A stretch of DNA of 48,836 nucleotides. Origin: Bacteroidota bacterium (GTDB lineage: Bacteria > Bacteroidota > Bacteroidia > Palsa-948). The position numbers and the translations under genes were made by a program. The DNA lies in NCBI GenBank assembly GCA_003164895.1, contig PLUL01000019.1, positions 1 to 48,836 of the forward strand. Direction: 5' to 3'. The notes beneath the pieces were generated by a model. It had not been told where the DNA came from. It saw only the letters and a program-made list of their open reading frames with translations, and ran no database searches. Positions 1 through 9,325 of the stretch are shown here, piece by piece. Each line of letters begins with the position of its first letter. Position 1 is the stretch's first letter.

Positions 1-1
1 G

Positions 2-715
2 ATAAGTCCTGAAAATGGCAACTTATTTTTCACCAGTAATTTTCAAAATACACCACCACCGCTATATTCATTTTTATTTATTCCTCAAGCATGGTCACTT
101 GGAATTGAGCTTTGTTTTTATCTTTTAGCACCCTTCATTTTAAAAAAAGGATTCAAAATTGTTTTTCTTCTGATTTGTTTATCATTTTTATTAAGGCTTT
201 TTATTTATAATGTTTTAGGGTTGTGCAATGACCCATGGACATTTAGATTTTTCCCAACCGAAATTATGTTCTTTTTATTTGGATATGCATCATATAAAAT
301 ATATTTAAAAATAAAAGTGTATAAATTTAATAAGCTTGTGTATTTATCAGTTTTATTTTTTATTCTTGCTTTTGTATTTTTTTACCTTCATTTACCATCA
401 TATGCTGTAAAATATTTACCATTTTCTTTAAAGGACATATTTTATTTTCTAACTATAATTTTGGGTATTCCTTTTATCTTTTGTTTTCTAAAAAAGAATA
501 AATATGATGATAAAATTGGAGAATTATCATATCCTATATATATAAGTCATTTACTTGTTATTATTATATGTTTTGAGTTTTCTGGCACATTAATAAAGTC
601 TGGTTGGTTTATTGTCTCAATAACAATTATCATAGCATATTTGTTAAATAAATTGATTGCTAAACCAATTGATAGCTATAGACAAAAAAGGATAAAAAAC
701 AATGCCAGCCTCTAA
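2..715 (+). CDS. Acyltransferase-3 (OafA-like) membrane protein, 3' part
   Basis: The reading frame is open from the first bases of the window, so this is the C-terminal part of a gene that begins upstream; an ATG at 221 is internal. The early residues include QAWSLGIELCFYLLAPF, the hallmark of acyltransferase-3 (OafA/NolL) integral membrane enzymes that O-acetylate or O-acylate surface sugars. Several hydrophobic helices follow, with a conserved-looking SYPIYISHLL segment near the C-terminus and a basic tail. The gene is much more AT-rich than the dcw genes and lies convergent to ftsA, which suggests horizontal transfer or a rearrangement. The family call is firm; the acceptor sugar cannot be read. 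Confidence 0.85.
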   Translation: MSPENGNLFFTSNFQNTPPPLYSFLFIPQAWSLGIELCFYLLAPFILKKGFKIVFLLICLSFLLRLFIYNVLGLCNDPWTFRFFPTEIMFFLFGYASYKIYLKIKVYKFNKLVYLSVLFFILAFVFFYLHLPSYAVKYLPFSLKDIFYFLTIILGIPFIFCFLKKNKYDDKIGELSYPIYISHLLVIIICFEFSGTLIKSGWFIVSITIIIAYLLNKLIAKPIDSYRQKRIKNNASL

Positions 716-821
716 CTGTGTATTGGCGTCAGGCGGGTAGATGGCATCTGAGCTATTGAGCTATGATCGCAACCTCTCCAAGGCGGCAGGACTTTTCTAA
801 ATTAACGGGAGCCAGCAGCTA
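716..821. other. GC-richer junction between acyltransferase gene and ftsA
   Basis: These 106 bases separate an AT-rich acyltransferase gene from the stop of ftsA and are visibly richer in G and C than either flank. They contain an 8-bp direct repeat (TGAGCTAT twice) but no convincing ORF, tRNA or hairpin terminator. In most bacteria ftsZ would start here on the minus strand. It reads as a rearrangement scar or cassette boundary; an assembly join is the alternative. Confidence 0.4.
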
Positions 822-2138
822 TTACTCTTTGAACTCCTCATCTCCCTCATCAAATATCTTTTTCATGGGAGTGAAAAGTTTTTCAAAGAAATTGCCTCTT
901 GATTTTTTAGAGTGAGTGGTAACGGTTGCCGTCTGCGGATTTCTTGTCTTTTCAACTTCCAGTTCCTCGTATCCTTGTAATACCAGACCAACTCCAGTAG
1001 AGAAAAGTGGGCTTGTTACATCTTCAGTGCTTTTACCAAGGTGTTCGTTCGGATAACCGATGCGTGTATCTAACCCAATAGTGTATTCGACTAATTGCTT
1101 TATGTGTTTTAACTGAGCACCACCGCCCGTAACAACAATTCCTGCTATGAGTTTTTTCTCATAACCGGAATTTTTTATTTCAAACGCAACTAGTTCCAGA
1201 ATTTCTTTCATCCTTGCTTCGATGATGGATGCAAGATTCTTTGTAGAAATTTCTTTTGGTGTTCTTCCTTTCAATCCGGGGATGACAATAATTTCATTAT
1301 CCTGATTTTCTTTTGCCAATGCAGAACCGAATTTTATTTTCATCTCTTCCGCATGTTTCTGCAGAATAGAACATCCTTCCTTTATATCTTCTGTAATTAC
1401 ATTTCCACCAAAAGGAATTACTGCAGTGTGACGAATAATTTTATCGTAGAAGATTGCAATATCAGTTGTTCCTCCACCGATATCCACCAGCGCAACTCCT
1501 GCTTCTTTTTCTTCTTCGCTCAAAACTGCTGCTGAAGATGCGATGGGTTCAAGAACTAAATCGACAACTTGCAGTCCTGCTTTCTCCACGCACTTCTTTA
1601 TGTTTTTTGCCGCAGCCATTTGTCCGGTGATGATATGAAAGTTCGCTTCCAAACGAACGCCTTCATGACCGATAGGATTTTTAATTCCTGTTTCGCTGTC
1701 AATGGTATATTCCTGCGGAAGCACGTGAATAATTTCTTCACCGGGAAGCATCACGAGTTTATACATGCTGTCAATAAGAGAATCAACATCTTTTTGCGAA
1801 ATAGGTTCATCAATGCTTTCGCGAATGCGCGAACCGCTGTGCTTCAAACTTTTTATGTGCTGCCCTGCAATTCCAACATGCACGGATTTAATTTCCACGT
1901 TCGATTTTTTTTCTGCTTCATCAACCGCAGCGCGAATGGATTGAACAGTTTGTTCTATGTTTGAAACCACTCCGCGCCTCACACCGAATGAAGGAGCTTT
2001 TCCCACTCCGAGAATCTCGATCTTACCATGTTCATTTCTTTGCCCTACCAATACGGCAATTTTTGTTGTGCCTATATCCAAACCGACAATAATGTCGAGA
2101 TGTCCATTGGACGGAATTGATTTTTCAGGAGTTGACAT
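822..2138 (-). CDS. ftsA: Cell division protein FtsA
   Basis: FtsA is the actin-like ATPase that tethers FtsZ filaments to the inner membrane and recruits the divisome. The 438-residue protein shows the phosphate-1 loop GLDIGTTK (19-26), an SHS2/1C subdomain roughly 85-175, the phosphate-2 motif VDIGGGTTDIAIF (218-230) and the adenosine motif VVTGGGAQ. The C-terminus ends in a linker and an amphipathic stretch (NFFEKLFTPMKKIF) expected to be the membrane-targeting helix. It is the last gene of the minus-strand dcw cluster, one base after ftsQ. Oddly, ftsZ does not follow. Confidence 0.97.
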   Translation of the reverse strand: MSTPEKSIPSNGHLDIIVGLDIGTTKIAVLVGQRNEHGKIEILGVGKAPSFGVRRGVVSNIEQTVQSIRAAVDEAEKKSNVEIKSVHVGIAGQHIKSLKHSGSRIRESIDEPISQKDVDSLIDSMYKLVMLPGEEIIHVLPQEYTIDSETGIKNPIGHEGVRLEANFHIITGQMAAAKNIKKCVEKAGLQVVDLVLEPIASSAAVLSEEEKEAGVALVDIGGGTTDIAIFYDKIIRHTAVIPFGGNVITEDIKEGCSILQKHAEEMKIKFGSALAKENQDNEIIVIPGLKGRTPKEISTKNLASIIEARMKEILELVAFEIKNSGYEKKLIAGIVVTGGGAQLKHIKQLVEYTIGLDTRIGYPNEHLGKSTEDVTSPLFSTGVGLVLQGYEELEVEKTRNPQTATVTTHSKKSRGNFFEKLFTPMKKIFDEGDEEFKE

Positions 2139-2139
2139 A

Positions 2140-2997
2140 TTAATGGTGTGAGGTATTATTGATTTTCTTTTTTTCTACTGTTTTAAAATTTGCTTTCGAG
2201 CACACCACCTGATTATTGAATTTCAGATTCAATGTATCGTAGTTTGCCCATCCTGTATAGTTCAATCCTTCTTTGTAAAATGTTTTCAGTTTCCAAAATT
2301 TTTCTTTCATCTCATCCGCGCTTCCGAAAATAATTTTGTGGTTTCCCACTTTCGGAACCAATTCGATCTCAGAATTCTTATTCAGATAAATCTGTTCAAT
2401 ATGTGCCGACCAGAATTCATCAGCCAAGATAAACGAAGCCATCGCATATAAATCATAGAGCTTGGTGCGAGTTTTCAGCGTATCGTTGTTAATTGTTTCA
2501 GAATAGGAAAGAGAATTGCGCACATCGTAACGGTCATTAATATTTCCGGTTGCAACGATCGTTCTCGGAGTAAAATCAGCAGACCAAGGCATTAGTTTTC
2601 CCTTGTTATCCAGATAAAAACTTTCTCCGTTCGAATTAATAACTCTGAGAATCGGCTGCCGTTGTTCCACTTCAATATCCACCACACCGTCAATGCTCAT
2701 ATAAACATCAGCCCGCGAAACCCAAGGATTAGAATACATGAGTCGTTCCAGATGATTGATGTCTATATTTTTTATAGGAGTATTATCAACCTGCCCGAAT
2801 TGTTTTGCAATCAGCTGGCGGATTTGATCTTCGTCAACAAAATAATTCTCGTGCATGGGGTCGCGCAGAACAGTTATGTTTACTTTTCTGCATAACATAT
2901 CGTTCTCTTGCTTCTGAACAAATGCAAAAAGTGTTGTGACTCCGGCAACAAGCAGAACCCAAAAAGAGATGCGCAATATTTTCTTAAACAACTCCAT
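2140..2997 (-). CDS. ftsQ: Cell division protein FtsQ/DivIB
   Basis: FtsQ is a bitopic inner-membrane protein that links early and late divisome proteins. The 285 residues comprise a short cytoplasmic N-terminus, one transmembrane helix (about 8-27), a POTRA-like region (about 38-115, with NPWVSRADVYMSIDGVVDIEVEQRQP) and a periplasmic beta domain. The position between murC and ftsA is the canonical dcw place and supports the call, because FtsQ sequences are weakly conserved. Separated from ftsA by one base and from murC by two, so certainly co-transcribed. Confidence 0.92.
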   Translation of the reverse strand: MELFKKILRISFWVLLVAGVTTLFAFVQKQENDMLCRKVNITVLRDPMHENYFVDEDQIRQLIAKQFGQVDNTPIKNIDINHLERLMYSNPWVSRADVYMSIDGVVDIEVEQRQPILRVINSNGESFYLDNKGKLMPWSADFTPRTIVATGNINDRYDVRNSLSYSETINNDTLKTRTKLYDLYAMASFILADEFWSAHIEQIYLNKNSEIELVPKVGNHKIIFGSADEMKEKFWKLKTFYKEGLNYTGWANYDTLNLKFNNQVVCSKANFKTVEKKKINNTSHH

Positions 2998-2999
2998 CT

Positions 3000-4418
3000 T
3001 TAATTGCTTTTAATTCTCGTCATCAATTCATTTTTGATCGGCTCCACCAATGCATCAATATCACCTGCTCCAAGCGTAACAAGAACTTCCAATTCTCTAT
3101 TTTTAATTTCATTCACCAATTCTTTTTTAGAAACCAGTTTTTTATTTTTTGTTCCCACCAGATTCAGTAGCATTTCCGAATTCACTCCGGCAATTGGTTT
3201 TTCTCTCGCAGGGTAAATATCAAGCAGAATCACTTCGTCAAGCAATTCCAAACTTCGGGCAAATTCATTGGCAAAATCTCTTGTCCTTGTAAAAAGATGC
3301 GGCTGAAATATTCCGGTTATTCTTTTTGAAGGATACATTTCTTTCACTGCCGATATACAAGCGCGCAATTCTTCGGGATGATGCGCGTAGTCATCAATAA
3401 AAACCAACTTATCTGTTTTAATATGATATTCAAATCTGCGCTTTACTCCTTTAAAAGTGCTAAGCGCATTTTTAATATTGCCCGAGAAAACATTCATCTG
3501 CTGAGCTACCGCAACAGCCGCAACAGCATTTTCCACATTGTGCTTTCCCGGAACTCCAAGAAGCATTCCGCGTATTGCCTGCTCAGGAGTTACTACATCA
3601 AAAATATATTGTCCTTTCTTTATCGCAATTTTCCTCGCATAAAAATCCGATGACTGATGTAAAGAATAAGTAAACAATTTTTTTCCCGTCTTTTCAATGA
3701 CCAAAACTTTATCCACTCCTTTTTTTATTATAAGCACTCCTCCATCCTTCACCTGATTGGCAAATTGTTTGTACGAATCTTCCATTTGCTTTTGATCGCC
3801 ATAAATATCCAGATGATCGGCATCCACAGAAGTTATCACGGCAATATCAGGATGAAGAGTAAGGAACGAGCGGTCGTATTCATCTGCTTCCACCACCACA
3901 ATAGGTTTTATTTTCGATTTCTTTTTCTTCAACTTCTCGCTGAGCAAAAGATTGGTTCCATAATTCTGAGTGATACCGCCAAGAAAAGCGGTGCAATCCA
4001 CTTCTGACGATCTTAAAATATGCGCAACCAATGAAGACGTAGTTGTTTTGCCATGAGTTCCGGCAACGGCAATCGTGAAACTCTGTTCAGTTATCATTCC
4101 CAGAACTTCTGAACGTTTTTTTATCACATAATCGTTCTTCTGAAAAAACTTAAACTCCACACTATCTTTTGGAATTGCAGGAGTAAGCACCACAAGAGTT
4201 TCATCCTTATGATTTCTGGCTTCTATTGAAATGGATTCAATGCTATCGTCAAAATGCACGGGAATGCCTTCAGCAACCAACTCATCCGTAAGAGATGTTT
4301 TTGTTTTATCATAACCGCTCACACTTTTTCCCATGGCATTGAAATAACGAGCTAGTGCGCTCATGCCAATGCCGCCTATTCCTAAAAAGTAAACGTATTT
4401 TATATTATCAAAATTCAT
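3000..4418 (-). CDS. murC: UDP-N-acetylmuramate--L-alanine ligase
   Basis: MurC adds L-alanine to UDP-MurNAc in the cytoplasm, the first step of the peptidoglycan stem peptide. The 472-residue sequence has the N-terminal UDP-binding glycine loop FLGIGGIGMSALA (11-23), the ATP P-loop AGTHGKTTTSS (119-129) and the central ligase motif with EADEYDRSF. A downstream DDYAHHPEELRA segment matches the C-terminal domain of Mur ligases. The THGKT form of the P-loop is typical of MurC. It starts three bases after the murG stop and is part of the minus-strand dcw operon. Confidence 0.97.
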   Translation of the reverse strand: MNFDNIKYVYFLGIGGIGMSALARYFNAMGKSVSGYDKTKTSLTDELVAEGIPVHFDDSIESISIEARNHKDETLVVLTPAIPKDSVEFKFFQKNDYVIKKRSEVLGMITEQSFTIAVAGTHGKTTTSSLVAHILRSSEVDCTAFLGGITQNYGTNLLLSEKLKKKKSKIKPIVVVEADEYDRSFLTLHPDIAVITSVDADHLDIYGDQKQMEDSYKQFANQVKDGGVLIIKKGVDKVLVIEKTGKKLFTYSLHQSSDFYARKIAIKKGQYIFDVVTPEQAIRGMLLGVPGKHNVENAVAAVAVAQQMNVFSGNIKNALSTFKGVKRRFEYHIKTDKLVFIDDYAHHPEELRACISAVKEMYPSKRITGIFQPHLFTRTRDFANEFARSLELLDEVILLDIYPAREKPIAGVNSEMLLNLVGTKNKKLVSKKELVNEIKNRELEVLVTLGAGDIDALVEPIKNELMTRIKSN

Positions 4419-4421
4419 TTT

Positions 4422-5507
4422 CTACTTTGAAACTAATTTGACTACTTCTTTTGCAATCACTTCCGCTGAATTAGGAAAAGCCAGCAGAGAAATGTTTGCA
4501 TTTAATTTATTTTGCAATTGAAAATCATTCATCAGAGAAATAATTTCTTTGCCGAGTTTTTCTTTTGCTTCACTATCCTTCACAAAAAGAGCCGCATCAT
4601 TTTTTACCAGTGACATAGCATTTTTCGTTTGATGATCTTCCGCCACATTGGGAGAAGGAACAAGAATGCAAGGTTTTTTTACGATTGCCAACTCTGAAAG
4701 AGAAATTGCGCCAGCGCGTGACACAACAATATCTGCTGCTGCATAAGCCATGTCCATCTTTGAAATAAATGCTCCAACCCAGCCATTTTCTTTTGTAAAT
4801 ACTTTTTCCGCAGTGGATATATATCCTTTTCCTGTCTGCCAGATGATCTGAATATTATTTTGAGCAAGCAACTTAAGCGATAACATGATGCTTTCATTGA
4901 TTGTTCTTGCGCCCAAACTTCCTCCAATGATCAGCAGTGTCTTCTTCTGAGGATCCAGTCCAAAAAACTTCATCGCTTCATTTCTTTTTCCTTCGAGCGA
5001 TAAAATATCCTGCCTTACAGGATTGCCTGTAACAATTATTTTTTCTTTTGGAAAGTATTTTTCCATTCCTTCGTAAGCGACACAAATCTTACTCACTCGT
5101 TTTGCCAAGAGTTTATTTGTAATGCCGGGAAAAGAATTCTGCTCTTGTATCAGTGCAGGAATTTTCATTCCTGTTGCCGCACGCAGCAAAGGTCCGCTTG
5201 CAAATCCACCCGTGCCAACCACAACGTTCGGCTTAAAACTCCTGATTATTTTTTTCGACCTCATTATACTTGATATTACTTTAAAAGGAAAAGACAAATT
5301 ATCCAAGGTCAATCTCCTTTGTAATCCGCTTATCCAAAGTCCTTCAATTTTATATCCCGCAGCAGGAACTTTTTCCATTTCCATTCTTCCTTCTGCACCA
5401 ACAAAAAGTATTTCCACACTCTTGTCAATTTCCTTTAGCGCATTTGCAATAGCAATAGCCGGAAAAATATGTCCTCCTGTTCCACCACCGCTGATAATTA
5501 CTCTCAC
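4422..5507 (-). CDS. murG: Lipid II synthase (UDP-GlcNAc:lipid I GlcNAc transferase)
   Basis: MurG is the peripheral membrane GT28 glycosyltransferase that turns lipid I into lipid II. Its 361 residues show the N-terminal glycine-rich loop GGGTGGHIFPAIAIA, an internal GTGGFASGPLL motif, the second loop IIGGSLGARTIN and the UDP-GlcNAc-binding region ISRAGAISLSELA read here as VVSRAGAISLSELAIVKKP. Length and motif order are normal. The gene lies between ftsW and murC, as in other Bacteroidota. Confidence 0.97.
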   Translation of the reverse strand: MRVIISGGGTGGHIFPAIAIANALKEIDKSVEILFVGAEGRMEMEKVPAAGYKIEGLWISGLQRRLTLDNLSFPFKVISSIMRSKKIIRSFKPNVVVGTGGFASGPLLRAATGMKIPALIQEQNSFPGITNKLLAKRVSKICVAYEGMEKYFPKEKIIVTGNPVRQDILSLEGKRNEAMKFFGLDPQKKTLLIIGGSLGARTINESIMLSLKLLAQNNIQIIWQTGKGYISTAEKVFTKENGWVGAFISKMDMAYAAADIVVSRAGAISLSELAIVKKPCILVPSPNVAEDHQTKNAMSLVKNDAALFVKDSEAKEKLGKEIISLMNDFQLQNKLNANISLLAFPNSAEVIAKEVVKLVSK

Positions 5508-5519
5508 ACTAATTTATTT

Positions 5520-6701
5520 TTAAACTGTCGCGGCAATTGCCTCTTCATCACGAGAAACAATTTGCTTTGGCACTTTTTCTTTTTCAAGTTCCCTGCTTGT
5601 ACTTAATATCATTCCGATTGCAATGCTCGTGAACCAAATTGATGTTCCGCCCATACTGACGAGTGGTAAAGGCTGTCCGGTAACCGGAACTAAATTCACG
5701 GCAACAGCCATGTTTATCATCGCCTGAAATACCAGACTGAACGAACATCCAATCGCAAGAAGGCTGGGAAAAATTTTCTGACATTTCGTAGCTATACGAA
5801 TTGCTCTATATAATAATATAAGGTAAAGAAAGATTACGATGAGTGCCACGATCATTCCGTATTCTTCTATAATGATTGCATAAATAAAATCGGAGTAAGG
5901 ATGCGGCAGAAAATTCCGCTGCGTGCTTTTACCAGGTCCTTTTCCGAACATACCGCCGGTTGCAATGGCGATCTTCGCTTGCTCCACCTGATAATTTCCT
6001 TCACTTTTTCCTGCAGAAAAATTTTCAATCCTCGCTTTCCAGGTTGCAACACGATTATTGACATGAGGGAAAAGAAAAATAAATAAAATAAATAATCCAA
6101 AGAAGACCACACCCATTCCCATTAATGAGAGTATATATTTGATCTTGATCCTGCCGATGAACATAAGTATCATGCTGGTCAAAAAGAGAATTGCCGCAGT
6201 AGAAAAATTTGCCGGCAGAATTAAACCACAAATAACAAGTACAGGAACAACAATCGGCAAAAATGCCGAACGAAAATCTTTTATCACATCCTGTTTTACT
6301 GCAAGCGTGCGCGCCACATACATTATCAAAGCGATCTTTGCAAAATCGGAAGTCTGAAAAGTAAGATTGACTACAGGAATTTCCAGCCAGCGATTTGCAT
6401 GGTTGATACTTGAACCTGTGAGAAGCGTTAACAGTAAAAGCGGCACTGCTGCAATTACAGCAATGATCGCAAACCTGGAATAAAATCCGCTTCTAACCTT
6501 GTGTGCAAGAAACATTAAAAACAAACCAAACAAAATAATCATTGCATGTTTCATCAGGTAATATTCGGTATCGCCTGCTTTGTATTTATAGGCCAGCGTT
6601 ACGATAGAACTATAAACAGAAAGAAGAGACAATATGGACAGCAGCACTACAACCGCCCATATTGTTTTATCTCCGTTTATGTTTTTTAGAAAATTTTTCA
6701 T
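5520..6701 (-). CDS. ftsW: Peptidoglycan glycosyltransferase FtsW
   Basis: This is a 393-residue SEDS-family polytopic membrane protein with about ten hydrophobic helices. SEDS proteins polymerise glycan strands from lipid II; FtsW does so at the septum together with its class B PBP partner. The segment VEQAKIAIATGGMFGKGPG and the C-terminal motif PVTGQPLPLVSMGGTS are diagnostic. Its dcw location, in the same operon as ftsI, favours FtsW over the elongation paralogue RodA. Confidence 0.96.
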   Translation of the reverse strand: MKNFLKNINGDKTIWAVVVLLSILSLLSVYSSIVTLAYKYKAGDTEYYLMKHAMIILFGLFLMFLAHKVRSGFYSRFAIIAVIAAVPLLLLTLLTGSSINHANRWLEIPVVNLTFQTSDFAKIALIMYVARTLAVKQDVIKDFRSAFLPIVVPVLVICGLILPANFSTAAILFLTSMILMFIGRIKIKYILSLMGMGVVFFGLFILFIFLFPHVNNRVATWKARIENFSAGKSEGNYQVEQAKIAIATGGMFGKGPGKSTQRNFLPHPYSDFIYAIIIEEYGMIVALIVIFLYLILLYRAIRIATKCQKIFPSLLAIGCSFSLVFQAMINMAVAVNLVPVTGQPLPLVSMGGTSIWFTSIAIGMILSTSRELEKEKVPKQIVSRDEEAIAATV

Positions 6702-6724
6702 TGCTGAACTTTTAATTTTTCCTC

Positions 6725-8062
6725 TTACAATGATTTAACTGCCTGCTTGAATTTTCTTCCTCTCTCTTCATAATTATCAAACAAGTCAAAACTTGCGCAG
6801 CAAGGTGAAAGAAGAATAGTATCTCCTTTGCTTGCAAAACGCGAAGCAGCTTTCACAGCATCGTTTGCAGATTGCGTTTCAACAATTGTATCAACAACTT
6901 TTGAAAATGCTTTAATGATTTTTTTGTTATCAGTGCCGAGACAAACAATCGCTTTCACTTTCTGTTTCACCAGATCTGTAAGCATATCGTAATCATTCCC
7001 TTTGTCAACTCCTCCAACGATCCAAACCGTAGGATTTGTCATGCTTTCAAGAGCATACCAAGTAGAATTCACGTTGGTTGCTTTTGAATCATTGATATAA
7101 TCAACGCCATGAACTTTGGAAACAAATTCCAGGCGGTGTTCAATGTTTTGAAAGTCAGATAAACTTTCACGGATCTCGCTCTTTCGAACGTCAACAAGTC
7201 TGGAAGCGATTCCCGCTGCCATTGAATTGTAAATGTTGTGTCTTCCTTGTAGTGCTAATTCTTCTACGAACATATTGGTTTGGTTTTGTTGGTTTATATG
7301 GATATTTATTTTATTCTTTATTAAGTATGCGCCTTGCTTTACTTTTCTTTCTATTGAATAAGGAAACAGATGCGCTTTAAATTTTCTTTTCCTTATTTCT
7401 TTTTTTGTTATTTCATCATCGGCACAATAGATGAAAGCGTCTTCCTTCGTTTGATTCTGTGTGATGCGGAACTTTGAATTGATGTAGTTCTGCACTTTGT
7501 ATTGGTAGCGGTCGAGGTGATCCGGAGTGATGTTTGTGAGAACTGCAATGTTTATCCTCGTCCTGAACATTCCGTCCAACTGAAAACTGCTCAACTCAAG
7601 CACGTAGTAATCAAAGTTGCCTTTCGCCACCTGCAATGCAAAACTTTTTCCGATGTTTCCTCCGAGTGCTACTTTTAATCCTGCATTTTTCAGGATGTGA
7701 TAGATGAGAGAAGTAGTGGTTGTCTTACCATTTGTTCCGGTTATTCCAATGAGTTTTGCGTTAGTATATCGTGCTGCAAACTCAATTTCAGAGATGATTG
7801 GAATTTTTTTCTTCTTCAATTCCACAATCATTTCCGATTTATCAGGAATCCCCGGGCTTTTCACCACTTCGTCCGCATTCAGAATCATACGTTTGGTATG
7901 CTTTCCTTCTTCGTACGCGATTTCATTAAGAGAAAGAACTTTTTTATACTTATCTTTTATCTTTCCAAAATCAGAAACAAAAACATCAAATCCTTTTTTC
8001 TTCGCCAGCACTGCCGTTCCTGTTCCGCTCTCACCCGCTCCAAGAACAACCAATCTTTTCAT
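6725..8062 (-). CDS. murD: UDP-N-acetylmuramoyl-L-alanine--D-glutamate ligase
   Basis: MurD adds D-glutamate to UDP-MurNAc-L-Ala. The 445-residue protein has an N-terminal nucleotide-binding loop (LGAGESGTGTA), the ATP P-loop [13 protein letters not shown] (106-118), the NITPDHLDRY region and the C-terminal NDSKATN motif typical of MurD. A stretch near residues 256-263 is Asn/Gln-rich (INQQNQTN) and is encoded by DNA containing two identical heptamers 14 bp apart, perhaps a small in-frame insertion. The gene is followed by ftsW after 23 bases. Confidence 0.96.
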   Translation of the reverse strand: MKRLVVLGAGESGTGTAVLAKKKGFDVFVSDFGKIKDKYKKVLSLNEIAYEEGKHTKRMILNADEVVKSPGIPDKSEMIVELKKKKIPIISEIEFAARYTNAKLIGITGTNGKTTTTSLIYHILKNAGLKVALGGNIGKSFALQVAKGNFDYYVLELSSFQLDGMFRTRINIAVLTNITPDHLDRYQYKVQNYINSKFRITQNQTKEDAFIYCADDEITKKEIRKRKFKAHLFPYSIERKVKQGAYLIKNKINIHINQQNQTNMFVEELALQGRHNIYNSMAAGIASRLVDVRKSEIRESLSDFQNIEHRLEFVSKVHGVDYINDSKATNVNSTWYALESMTNPTVWIVGGVDKGNDYDMLTDLVKQKVKAIVCLGTDNKKIIKAFSKVVDTIVETQSANDAVKAASRFASKGDTILLSPCCASFDLFDNYEERGRKFKQAVKSL

Positions 8063-8065
8063 TTT

Positions 8066-9325
8066 CTATCTCAGTTTCAGTGTTACAATCGTCATTATCG
8101 CCAGAAATATTCCGATGATCCAGAAGCGCGCTACTATTTTTGATTCATGCATTCCCAATTTCTGATAGTGGTGATGAAGCGGAGACATTTTGAAAATCCT
8201 TCTTCCTTCGCCATATTTTTTCTTAGTGTATTTGAAATACGAGACCTGAATCATCACAGATAAATTTTCGATAAGAAAAATGCCGCACATAATCGGAACC
8301 AATAATTCTTTTCTGACAGCAATAGCGAATACTGCGATGATTCCTCCTAGAGCAAGACTTCCGGTATCACCCATAAAAACCTGAGCTGGATATGCGTTGT
8401 ACCAGAGAAAACCTACGCACGCACCGATGAGTGCACTTGCAAACACCACGAGTTCTCCCGTATTCGGGATGTACATGATGTTGAGGTAATCAGCAAAAAT
8501 TGTATTACCTGAAACGTAGGCGAACACCGCAAGCACCACTCCGACAATTGCGGAAGTACCGGTTGCAAGTCCGTCAATTCCATCGGTAATATTTGCTCCG
8601 TTGGAAACTGCTGTGATAATGAAAATAACTATGGGAATAAAAATTAACCAACCCCATTTTCTGCAATCTTCGCAAGTCCATGAAATTATTTTTCCATAAT
8701 CGAATTCATTATTTTTCAAAAATGGGATCGTAGTTTTCAAAGACTTGCTTACTTCCGGAGAATAAATTGGTGTTTTTTCTTCCGTCATAGCCACTTGTGC
8801 AGAATCACTGACTGAAAATGTATTCTGTGACGGACTGTAAAGTTTTTCTTTGATCACAACTTCTTTATTAAAATAAAGTGTTGTTCCTACTAAAATTCCT
8901 AAACCAACTTGTCCTAAAACTTTAAATTTCCCCGCAAGACCTTCTTTATGTTTTTTAAAAACTTTAATGTAATCATCCAGAAAACCAATGATACCAAGCC
9001 AAACAGTCGAAACAAGCATCAGGATAATATATATGTTATGAAGTTTTGCAAGCAGAAGCGTGGGAATTACTATTGCGGAAAGAATAATGAGTCCGCCCAT
9101 AGTAGGCGTTCCCTGTTTTTGTTTTTCTCCTACAAGTCCGAGATCACGGATGGTTTCGCCAACTTGTTTTCTACGAAGAAGTGAAATGATCTTTTTGCCG
9201 AAGAGCATGGAGATGATGAGCGAGAAAATGATTGCCATTGCAGCACGGAAAGAAATGTATTGAAACACTCCAGCTCCGGGGAAATTATGATACTTGTGCA
9301 GATATGTAAATAAATAGTACAGCAT
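8066..9325 (-). CDS. mraY: Phospho-N-acetylmuramoyl-pentapeptide transferase
   Basis: MraY transfers phospho-MurNAc-pentapeptide to undecaprenyl phosphate, making lipid I in the inner membrane. The sequence has the polyprenyl-phosphate transferase motifs [29 protein letters not shown] and PLHHHYQ, with about ten membrane helices. At 419 residues it is longer than the roughly 360 of the proteobacterial enzyme. The extra length is a polar segment around residues 150-215 containing a CEDCRKWG motif, a feature also of other Bacteroidota MraY proteins as far as I recall. Start overlaps the murE stop by one base (TAATG). Confidence 0.97.
   Translation of the reverse strand: MLYYLFTYLHKYHNFPGAGVFQYISFRAAMAIIFSLIISMLFGKKIISLLRRKQVGETIRDLGLVGEKQKQGTPTMGGLIILSAIVIPTLLLAKLHNIYIILMLVSTVWLGIIGFLDDYIKVFKKHKEGLAGKFKVLGQVGLGILVGTTLYFNKEVVIKEKLYSPSQNTFSVSDSAQVAMTEEKTPIYSPEVSKSLKTTIPFLKNNEFDYGKIISWTCEDCRKWGWLIFIPIVIFIITAVSNGANITDGIDGLATGTSAIVGVVLAVFAYVSGNTIFADYLNIMYIPNTGELVVFASALIGACVGFLWYNAYPAQVFMGDTGSLALGGIIAVFAIAVRKELLVPIMCGIFLIENLSVMIQVSYFKYTKKKYGEGRRIFKMSPLHHHYQKLGMHESKIVARFWIIGIFLAIMTIVTLKLR

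Noticed and set aside
716-821. Possible integron attC site or tRNA-like segment in the junction before ftsA
   Set aside because: A GTTAG-like core is present on the minus strand but the RRRY pattern fails, the inner inverted repeats are missing, and no cloverleaf can be formed.
7275-7295. Heptamer repeat in murD
   Set aside because: Only two identical heptamers separated by a different one; in a low-complexity Asn/Gln stretch this is too weak to count as an array.
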